Source: Patescibacteria group bacterium
Lineage (GTDB): Bacteria; Patescibacteriota; Minisyncoccia; Phycocordibacterales; CAIRYW01
Reading direction: 5' to 3'
Length of the DNA stretch: 5,721 nucleotides
Assembly: GCA_030917145.1 (NCBI GenBank)
Contig: JAUPVJ010000036.1
Location: 1 to 5,721 of the forward strand
Below are positions 1-5,266 of the stretch, piece after piece. Position 1 is the stretch's first letter, and the number at the start of each line of letters is the position of its first letter. The translations under genes and the position numbers were made by a program. The notes beneath the pieces are model-generated. The model made no database searches. It was not told where the DNA came from and saw only the letters and a program-made list of their open reading frames with translations.

Positions 1-868
1 CTTCAGCTGACTCACCTATGTCAACGGCTGATTTGTAAGAGTTGGAAACGTATTTATCTTTACCACCCTCTTGTATTTTTTTTATTGTATTTTTGTTTTC
101 TTCTTGTTGCGAAACTATTTCTAGGAGTGCGTTTTGTTCAGGGGTTGCTCTTCCTTCGTAACTTGCTTTTGTTGCGTTCAATATAGCTTCTTTTTCAGCT
201 GTAGTAAGGGTGGGGTCATCAATTAATTTATAAAGATTGTTTTTCCAATCTGTAGCAAATTGCGAAGAGGAATCATTTAGATCTATGTTTGTAGAAAGTG
301 TCTGACCTTGATTGTATTGAAGGTTAAAATCTTGTTGAGTTTGATTTAATAATGCTGAGTATTTTTGGGTGTAGTTTTGATTATATACACCACTTGCTTC
401 TTGTTGGTTTTTGTAAACTCTTTCATTCGCTGGCACCGGAGCAAGCATCCCATTGGTAATTCCTGCGTCTTGCGATATCTTTAAATTTCTAAAATTATAG
501 TACTTTCCATCTTTCCATGTCTCTATAGATTCAACGTAATCATCTGATGTGTTGGGTGTGCCATTTGAATTGTAAGATACTCTGGTTTGAGATTGGTCAT
601 TAGACACGGTTCCAATTTTGTAGGTATTTCCTGTAGTAGTTTTTCCAGCAGTAAAAGTTTGTGGTGGAAGATTTTTTATACTATAAAAATTATCGGTCAA
701 TTTATAAGCCTTAAAAGTGGTTCGCTGTTCGTTTTGAATATCAACAATATCTACTTCGGTGATCGCAAAAGCACTTTCTGTTCGTAGAAAAAAACCAAGC
801 AAAATAAAGACAGATACAAAAAATGTCTTGGTAAATTTTTCTCTTAAAAAGAAGGCACAATGTTTCAT
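1..868 (-). CDS. Secreted Asn/Gln-rich protein of unknown function, N-terminal 289 residues (runs off the left edge)
   Basis: I do not recognise this protein. Reading the minus strand from the ATG at 868 gives an open frame with no stop to position 1, so the C-terminus lies outside the window. Residues 1-35 form a clear signal peptide: basic start (R9, K11, K14), hydrophobic core FFVSVFILLGFF (16-27), and an AFA cleavage motif before ITEVD. The visible mature part is hydrophilic, with no further membrane segment and no cysteine. Residues 36-150 look beta-rich and contain many Thr, Asn and Tyr. Residues 150-289 are rich in Gln, Asn, Lys and Glu and look helical or coiled (for example TTAEKEAILNATKAS at 222-236). 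The ATG is supported by an extended -10 promoter 13 nt upstream; there is no Shine-Dalgarno. It follows the 988-2205 gene on the same strand but is separated from it by a terminator, so it is a separate transcription unit. It may belong to the same envelope module, but its role is unknown. Confidence 0.85.
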   Translation of the reverse strand, partial: MKHCAFFLREKFTKTFFVSVFILLGFFLRTESAFAITEVDIVDIQNEQRTTFKAYKLTDNFYSIKNLPPQTFTAGKTTTGNTYKIGTVSNDQSQTRVSYNSNGTPNTSDDYVESIETWKDGKYYNFRNLKISQDAGITNGMLAPVPANERVYKNQQEASGVYNQNYTQKYSALLNQTQQDFNLQYNQGQTLSTNIDLNDSSSQFATDWKNNLYKLIDDPTLTTAEKEAILNATKASYEGRATPEQNALLEIVSQQEENKNTIKKIQEGGKDKYVSNSYKSAVDIGESAE

Positions 869-880
869 CGTGATAAGAAA

Positions 881-889
881 ATTATATCA
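881..889 (-). promoter_or_regulatory. Extended -10 promoter of the 1-868 gene
   Basis: On the minus strand this reads TGATATAAT: a consensus TATAAT (886-881) directly preceded by the TGn extension. No good -35 hexamer is visible 16-18 bp upstream, which is usual for extended -10 promoters. A start about 7 nt downstream of the hexamer would fall near 874, leaving a leader of only about 6 nt before the ATG at 868. The transcript would be nearly leaderless, which fits the absence of a ribosome binding site. Confidence 0.6.
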
Positions 890-934
890 TAAAAGGTTTA
901 AAAATTTTGCTAAATTTATGTGAATTGTTTTACA

Positions 935-976
935 AAAAAACTCTCTTGAATTTTTTAAAATTCAAGAGAGTTTTTT
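935..976 (-). terminator. Intrinsic terminator, possibly bidirectional, after the 988-2205 gene
   Basis: A perfect inverted repeat with 20-nt arms at 935-954 and 957-976 and a 2-nt centre. The core arms are CTCTCTTGAATTTT and AAAATTCAAGAGAG. The outer part of each arm is an A run on one side and a T run on the other, so each strand has a stem followed by a U tract (seven T on the minus strand, TTTTTTATTTTT on the plus strand). It lies 11 nt past the stop of the 988-2205 gene, as expected for its terminator. The symmetry means it could also stop plus-strand transcription, although no plus-strand gene lies to its left in the window. Confidence 0.85.
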
Positions 977-987
977 ATTTTTAAAAT

Positions 988-2205
988 TTAGTTTTTTGAC
1001 CCCTGAAGCATCTTGTCGATGGCGATTTTTACAAACTGATTTACAAGTTCGGTAACAATTTCATCAAATTCATCTGCCAACGTCAGTCTTAGAAGTGGAG
1101 CTTCTGCACGAGCCTCAACTTGGGCTTTTACATAGCCTGCCGGAGTCTGATCTTTGCAACTTGCTGGGTCGAAGCTTCCGTCCGCTCTCTTTTTGTCACA
1201 AACTGTAATTGTCTGATAACCACTATTTCTGTCGAGTTTCTTTTCTTGAATTTGTTTTTGAGACTCTAGCTGTCTTGCAAGTTCCATTCTGGTTAAAAAC
1301 GTTGCTCCATAAGGGTTGTTTTGGTGCTGAATAAGTTCAAGCCAACCTGGGAACCCTCCTGAATTCCAGTCCCCTCCCACAAATTGTTCGTAATTGTTTT
1401 TAATCTGACTTAAACTACAAGATGCTTTGTTCCCATATCCGTTTTGTGAGTATCTTTGTAATGTGTTTAGAATTACTTGAACTTTAAAAGGAGCACAGAT
1501 ATCTACTCCTACCCCATTTGCAACGTTCGTTACAAATGCTCCCGCCTCTACATCAGCAATGTTTTTGAAAAAAGCTTCTGGATTATCTACATATACTGGG
1601 TTTCCATCAAATCCCCCACGAATCCAAGCAACAGTTGCGTCTCCAATATATCTGATGATTGCATTTCCAAGACAAAAGCCGAAAGCGTCAAAAGAAGGAT
1701 TTTTAATAAATTCTTTGGTGAGGCCAGAAATTATGTCGTATCTTTGCCCTTGGCCAGCCGCAATTTCTTTGTTTACTAAGTCAGCGGTATTTCCAGAGAC
1801 GTAGTCGTCTTTCACGGGCACTCTAGGAACTATAATCGTCACAGCACTAGAAACAGTTGAAGTAATCGAAGAAGAAAGGAAATCCGTTGCCCCCCTTAAT
1901 AAGGTGCCGATCGCTACTTGTAGGTAGTTTGAAACAATGCTACCCAAAAGCGCTCCAACAGAACACGTGCCCACAGCTGCGCCGACTGACTGCGCTACTC
2001 CTGGAGAAACATCGGTACTGGTAACATTTCCAGTTGCTTGCGCGCTGTTTCCTGAGGGAAAAAGAGCACTACTAGCTGCATCGTTACCTGTTTCGGTTGG
2101 TAACGCTTGCGCAAGGGCTTTTGTGGCTACAAATGGATTTAAAAAAGAAGATATAAGTCCACAAAGTACAATAGTTGAGATAAATTTTGAATGTTTTTGA
2201 AACAT
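988..2205 (-). CDS. Secreted six-cysteine protein of a conserved but uncharacterised CPR-type family
   Basis: 405 residues with no characterised function I can name. Residues 1-34 are a signal peptide: basic start, hydrophobic core ISTIVLCGLISSFL, and AQA cleavage motif before LPTE. Residues 35-70 are a low-complexity Ser/Ala/Thr/Asn region. Residues 71-127 are mildly hydrophobic (CSVGALLGSIVSNYLQVAIG, then SSAVTIIVP) and could be an amphipathic or membrane-associated helix pair. The core at 176-300 carries WIRGGFDGNPVYVDNPEAFF, DICAPF, and WNSGGFPGWLELIQ followed by NNPYGA. The C-terminus (372-400, LTLADEFDEIVTELVNQFVK) is amphipathic. The mature chain has cysteines at 81, 178, 237, 263, 336 and 350, which could form three disulfides. 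From memory, similar proteins recur in Parcubacteria genomes, often near pilus or conjugation-like genes; this was not checked. The ATG lies 5 nt after the upstream gene's stop, without a Shine-Dalgarno, suggesting translational coupling. A strong hairpin terminator follows. A VirB6/TrbL-like role is possible but not shown by any motif here. Confidence 0.9.
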   Translation of the reverse strand: MFQKHSKFISTIVLCGLISSFLNPFVATKALAQALPTETGNDAASSALFPSGNSAQATGNVTSTDVSPGVAQSVGAAVGTCSVGALLGSIVSNYLQVAIGTLLRGATDFLSSSITSTVSSAVTIIVPRVPVKDDYVSGNTADLVNKEIAAGQGQRYDIISGLTKEFIKNPSFDAFGFCLGNAIIRYIGDATVAWIRGGFDGNPVYVDNPEAFFKNIADVEAGAFVTNVANGVGVDICAPFKVQVILNTLQRYSQNGYGNKASCSLSQIKNNYEQFVGGDWNSGGFPGWLELIQHQNNPYGATFLTRMELARQLESQKQIQEKKLDRNSGYQTITVCDKKRADGSFDPASCKDQTPAGYVKAQVEARAEAPLLRLTLADEFDEIVTELVNQFVKIAIDKMLQGSKN

Positions 2206-2210
2206 GATTA

Positions 2211-3185
2211 TTACTGAGAAAGTTCTAAAATTCTATTCCAGTAGCCTCCTACTTCTTGTGATGAATATATAATACCATTTTGTTGTAAATACGAAGCAAT
2301 AGTTTTTACCTCATTTTCATGATTTTCAGATGCGTCTGAAAAAGCCTGAATTGCAACTGTTGCTTTGATTGGATTTTCTCTATACTCTTCAAATGCATAG
2401 TAAGCAGAAGCAACGGTGCTGTAATTGTTGATTATTTTTAAGTGAATACTTAAAACATCGCTCGGTACGGCTATTTCACTTAGGTTTTTAGCAGCTTTTG
2501 CGTAAATATCTCCTAAAATTTTTAAATTAGTTGCGATTGCCTGTTGGTTTTTGGCCATATCGGTCAGTAGGGTTACTTGAACAGTCGCAAAAGCTGAACC
2601 GTAGAATCTTAAATTTTCGTTTGAAACAGTGTTTATTGAGCGTAAATCAGCAAAATTATATTTTTTGAAAGTAAAACTTTTTTCAGCAATTGAGGTTAAT
2701 TTTGCAGTAGCTTCTTCTACGGTTTCGCCGGAATTACCATTTTTTAGTGAGTAAGAAGCGGTTAAAAGGCTCTTTATGAAATCATTTTCATTTTCTGAGA
2801 GGTTTGATTTCTTTGAATTTATTGACGCTGATTTTTGTGAAAGTGAGTCGCTCCCAGAGATAGCCGGGTTTCTTTCAAGTTCTACTTCATCTCCGTCTAG
2901 TGTTCCATCCCCATCGGAGTCTTTTTTGTCACGCATTGTGCCAAAAAGGTCTTCTTCCCAGTCTAAAAGCCCGTCAGAATCAGTGTCGACATCGCTTTTT
3001 ATTGTACCTGTATTGATTTCAAGGTTTGTAAGTGTTGAGTCGTTTTTTGCTGTTACAGAACCTTTGATTTTTGAAACAAGTTGTAATTTTGGTTCAAGTT
3101 TTGTGAAAGCTATAGAAAAAACTATTGCAAAAGCAATAATTGCAAAGGCGACAGTTTTTTTGTTTAAAGGCTTATTTGTTTTCAA
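2211..3185 (-). CDS. Membrane-anchored protein with two thrombospondin type 3-like calcium-binding repeats and a helical C-terminal domain
   Basis: 324 residues. A basic N-terminus (K2, K6, K9, K10) precedes one hydrophobic segment at about 11-28 (TVAFAIIAFAIVFSIAF). No good cleavage site follows, so it is probably an N-terminal anchor with the rest outside the cytoplasm. Residues 67-78 and 89-100 match the DxDxDGxxDxxE calcium-loop pattern of thrombospondin type 3 / dockerin-like repeats: D67, D69, D71, G72, D75, E78 and D89, D91, D93, G94, D97, E100. A Ser/Asn/Lys-rich linker (108-135) leads to a predicted all-helical domain at about 135-324. There are no cysteines. The start is a TTG at 3185: an in-frame stop lies four codons upstream, and the first in-frame ATG would remove the membrane segment and the first repeat. 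It is the first gene of an operon with the 988-2205 gene. The fold suggests an extracellular rigid spacer or tether; no enzymatic residues are recognisable. Confidence 0.9.
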   Translation of the reverse strand: MKTNKPLNKKTVAFAIIAFAIVFSIAFTKLEPKLQLVSKIKGSVTAKNDSTLTNLEINTGTIKSDVDTDSDGLLDWEEDLFGTMRDKKDSDGDGTLDGDEVELERNPAISGSDSLSQKSASINSKKSNLSENENDFIKSLLTASYSLKNGNSGETVEEATAKLTSIAEKSFTFKKYNFADLRSINTVSNENLRFYGSAFATVQVTLLTDMAKNQQAIATNLKILGDIYAKAAKNLSEIAVPSDVLSIHLKIINNYSTVASAYYAFEEYRENPIKATVAIQAFSDASENHENEVKTIASYLQQNGIIYSSQEVGGYWNRILELSQ

Positions 3186-3265
3186 AATTTTAATTTAAGG
3201 CTTTTCGTATAAATATAATATCACAAGAGGTTTTTTTAGGTAATTTATGTAGTAAGATTAATGAT
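3186..3265. promoter_or_regulatory. Divergent intergenic region driving both envelope-gene units
   Basis: These 80 nt separate two divergent genes and must hold promoters for both unless expression comes from elsewhere. The region is very AT-rich. On the plus strand the best -10 is TATAAT at 3214-3219, about 47 nt before the ATG at 3266; its -35 is not convincing. A second plus-strand candidate, TAAGAT at 3253-3258, would give a leaderless transcript. The plus-strand TATAAT overlaps the minus-strand extended -10 almost completely, so the two directions may compete. No operator-like inverted repeat of useful length was seen. Confidence 0.45.
3215..3223 (-). promoter_or_regulatory. Extended -10 promoter of the 3185-988 operon
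   Basis: On the minus strand this reads TGATATTAT: TGn followed by TATTAT (3220-3215). It differs by one base from the TGATATAAT element in front of the 1-868 gene. At 17 bp spacing the -35 position reads TTACCT, a weak match. A start near 3208 would leave a leader of about 23 nt before the TTG at 3185. Being so similar to the other element, it supports the idea that the two minus-strand units use the same sigma factor and may be expressed together. Confidence 0.5.
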
Positions 3266-4069
3266 ATGGAAAGTTCAAAAAAATATTTTCTCATTTTGTT
3301 TTCTGTTTTTGCAGTTTTTCTATTTCAAAATTCTTTTGTTTTTGCTGTCACCACAATAAATTTTTCTTTTGGGAGGAATCTTTCAGAGGGTGTATCGGGA
3401 GAAGATGTGGTTTTTTTACAAAAGATTTTAAATCAAGATGTTTCAACGCAAGTCGCACCTTCTGGACCAGGATCATTAGGCAGTGAAACAGCTTTTTTTG
3501 GAGCAAAGACAAAAGATGCAGTGAAGCGTTTCCAAGAAAAATATAGAAATGAAATCTTAAGCCCCTTAGGGCTTTTGTCAGGGACTGGGTATGTTGGCCT
3601 ATCTTCACTTAAAAAACTAAATGAATTGTCCGGTGGAGTTACTAACTTTTCATCCACAGCCCCAACCACTTACACAGTTACTCCCCCGCCCCAAAGCACT
3701 CTTTTACCAGAAATTTTTCTAGAAGATTTTTTGGAAGTAAAAGAAGGTCAGACTGTAACGCTTAAGGGAAAGAATTTTTCTCCTGATTCAAAAGTTATTT
3801 TTTCTGGAAATTTTGGTAAAACAACTATTGTTCCAACAGTTGTCTCCGAAAATACTTTACAGTTTGTTTTTTCAATTCCTTATACAAAAGGTATCAAAGA
3901 CACTATGGACGAACTCGATGGTTTTGATTTTTTTGATGACATGTTTGATTCAATGCAAAAAACTCTTGGAGGAAGTGGTGAAAAAATTGAAGTGCCTATT
4001 TCTATGACTGTTGAAAGTAGTGGAGTTTCTAGTTTTGCCAAAAAAACAAAAGTAATTTTTGAAAAATAA
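3266..4069 (+). CDS. Secreted protein with a peptidoglycan-binding-like domain and an IPT/TIG-like domain
   Basis: 267 residues. Residues 1-27 form a signal peptide: basic start SSKK, hydrophobic core YFLILFSVFAVFLF, and FVFA cleavage site before VTT. Residues 37-120 match the PG_binding_1 pattern: LSEGVSGEDVVFLQKILN, then a SGPGS..ETAFFGAKT turn, the helix KDAVKRFQEKY, and the CPR-style extension LSPLGLLSGTGYVG. A Thr/Pro-rich linker (123-146) joins a C-terminal domain at 147-267. That domain starts like an IPT/TIG immunoglobulin fold (EVKEGQTVTLKGKNFSPDSK, then VIFSGNFG) and ends in beta-strand-like EVPISMTVES and KTKVIFEK. An acidic Phe/Met-rich insert (about 207-240) interrupts it. There are no cysteines. 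The protein probably attaches to the cell wall and presents the Ig-like domain outward. The ATG at 3266 gives a complete signal peptide; there is no Shine-Dalgarno. It is the first gene of a two-gene unit. The peptidoglycan-binding call is fairly firm, the IPT call moderate. Confidence 0.88.
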   Translation: MESSKKYFLILFSVFAVFLFQNSFVFAVTTINFSFGRNLSEGVSGEDVVFLQKILNQDVSTQVAPSGPGSLGSETAFFGAKTKDAVKRFQEKYRNEILSPLGLLSGTGYVGLSSLKKLNELSGGVTNFSSTAPTTYTVTPPPQSTLLPEIFLEDFLEVKEGQTVTLKGKNFSPDSKVIFSGNFGKTTIVPTVVSENTLQFVFSIPYTKGIKDTMDELDGFDFFDDMFDSMQKTLGGSGEKIEVPISMTVESSGVSSFAKKTKVIFEK

Positions 4070-4070
4070 T

Positions 4071-4457
4071 ATGAAAAAAATTATTTATATTTTAATTTCA
4101 GCAGTCTTTCCTCTTGTTTCTTTGGGACAAGTTTCTGAAGTTACTTCTCTCGTGTCCCCTGCTGAAACACCATTTGGAGGGGTACGCCTCTCTACCATTC
4201 CTTGTTCTTGTACACCACCAAATCAATATGTATTGGTTTATGATTATGCAACTCTCAAAGTAAAAAAATTAGTTTATGTACCAGGAGTTTCTGTTCTTTT
4301 CTCACACTTTAATATTGTTTCTTCTGTTTATCTTTTGGGAACTTACGAGCCTCGTACTAAAGCAGGGCTTTGCGAAATGTATGATGGAACTAGCTGTGAG
4401 GTTGTGCCATACGATGGTATGTTTGGATTTAGGCCTGGAGTTGGTACCTCGCAGTAA
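4071..4457 (+). CDS. Small secreted four-cysteine protein, conserved CPR-type family of unknown function
   Basis: 128 residues from the ATG at 4071. A TTG at 4059 in the same frame would add four residues (MKNN) and overlap the upstream gene, but the ATG gives a standard signal peptide: MKK, hydrophobic core IIYILISAVFPLVSL, with cleavage around residue 19-20 (SLG/Q). The mature part has PFGGVRL (34-40), a CxC motif (C45, C47, in IPCSC), the strand-rich YVLVYDY and LVYVPGVSVLFSHFNI, then LLGTYEP and C101 and C109, ending in GVGTSQ. The four cysteines could form two disulfides. The pattern PFGG, PCxC, YxPG, FN, LGxY, C-x7-C, GTS is one I recognise from unnamed small secreted proteins in Parcubacteria; no function is known to me. 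The start lies 1 nt after the upstream stop (TAATATG), so translation is almost certainly coupled and the two products may act together. Its 3' end meets rsmA tail to tail. Confidence 0.88.
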   Translation: MKKIIYILISAVFPLVSLGQVSEVTSLVSPAETPFGGVRLSTIPCSCTPPNQYVLVYDYATLKVKKLVYVPGVSVLFSHFNIVSSVYLLGTYEPRTKAGLCEMYDGTSCEVVPYDGMFGFRPGVGTSQ

Positions 4458-4459
4458 AT

Positions 4460-5239
4460 TTATATTTCTTTAAAGAGCTCGATCCACTTTTCCACTGATA
4501 TGTCTTCAGGGCGTGTCTTTTCACTTATAGAAACTTTTTCTAAGACTGCTAAAATCTTTTCTTTTGGTAAAGCAGTACTTTTTAGATTGTTAAAAATAGT
4601 TTTTCTTTTACTTTTAAACGCTTCTTTTATAAATGGAAAGAAGCTTTCAATGTTTGAAACTTTACTTTTTTCAAATGGAGTAATTGCAATTATTGCAGAA
4701 TCAACTTTTGGAGCCGGAGAAAAAAATCTTGCTTTTACAGTTTGAATATACTTTGGGGTTCCAAAAATTTTTACAGAAATAGAGAGAACGCTTTCTTTTC
4801 CGTTTTTGGCGACAATTCTTTCTGCGACTTCTTTTTGTACAAGAAGGGTTATTTTTTTAGGACTTTTTTCTGTTTCAAGAAATTTTTTTAGTATCTCCCC
4901 TGTTATGTAGTAAGGAATGTTTGCTACAAGTTTATAATTTTTTAGTTTTAATTTTTTTAGATCGATTTGCAATATATCGTCACAAACCAAAGAAAATTGT
5001 TTATTTTTAATTTCCTTGGAAAACTTTTCATTTAGAGGCTCAATTAAATCCCGGTCTTTTTCTATTGCTATAACTTCCGCTCCGGTCTCTAAGAGTTTTG
5101 AAGTCAAAGCTCCTTTTCCAGGCCCTATTTCAAGGATTGTGTCTTTCGCAGTGATTTCAGAAGCTGAAACCATTGCACGTAGTGCCGACTGGTCTTTTAG
5201 AAAATTTTGCCCTAAAGATTTTTTTGGTCTGTGAATCAT
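4460..5239 (-). CDS. rsmA: 16S rRNA (adenine(1518)-N(6)/adenine(1519)-N(6))-dimethyltransferase RsmA (KsgA)
   Basis: 259 residues, the usual length for this family and apparently complete. RsmA uses S-adenosylmethionine to dimethylate two adjacent adenines in the 3'-terminal helix of 16S rRNA during late 30S assembly in the cytoplasm. The N-terminus has the family signature PKKSLGQNFLKD (5-16). The SAM-binding motif I is EIGPGKGALT (37-46), with acidic E60 ending the next strand (VIAIEKD) and D87/D88 in CDDIL. The catalytic motif IV is NIPYYIT (107-113), an accepted variant of NLPYxIT. FFSPAPKVDSA (172-182), KRKTIFNNLK (211-220) and RPEDISVEKWIEL (243-255) are the C-terminal family motifs. 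The ATG at 5239 puts the signature at the normal distance; no Shine-Dalgarno is present. It lies 27 nt downstream of the helicase gene on the same strand and is probably cotranscribed with it. Its stop is 2 nt from the stop of the convergent 4071-4457 gene. Confidence 0.97.
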   Translation of the reverse strand: MIHRPKKSLGQNFLKDQSALRAMVSASEITAKDTILEIGPGKGALTSKLLETGAEVIAIEKDRDLIEPLNEKFSKEIKNKQFSLVCDDILQIDLKKLKLKNYKLVANIPYYITGEILKKFLETEKSPKKITLLVQKEVAERIVAKNGKESVLSISVKIFGTPKYIQTVKARFFSPAPKVDSAIIAITPFEKSKVSNIESFFPFIKEAFKSKRKTIFNNLKSTALPKEKILAVLEKVSISEKTRPEDISVEKWIELFKEI

Positions 5240-5266
5240 ATGTGGCTTAGTTTTACCACAAAACTC

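Noticed and set aside
587..787. Short plus-strand open frame
   Set aside because: Antisense to the 1-868 gene, with no start context and no recognisable protein features.
2776..3198. 140-codon Ser/Phe-rich plus-strand open frame
   Set aside because: Antisense to the Tsp3 gene. Its Ser/Pro-rich translation is what the complementary strand of Asp/Glu/Gly codons produces.
3559..3576. Small hairpin AAGCCC-CTTA-GGGCTT followed by TT, terminator-like
   Set aside because: It lies inside the peptidoglycan-binding domain in a well-supported frame, and the stem of six pairs with a very short T run is weak. Most likely chance.
4059..4070. TTG start extending the small four-cysteine protein by four residues
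   Set aside because: The ATG at 4071 gives the canonical MKK signal-peptide start. The extension would overlap the upstream gene and adds only polar residues.
5241..5260. Inverted repeat TGTGG...CCACA between the helicase gene and rsmA, with a faint DnaA-box look
   Set aside because: Only five pairs with a 10-nt loop and no T tract. The TTTTACCACA end does not match the DnaA box TTATCCACA.
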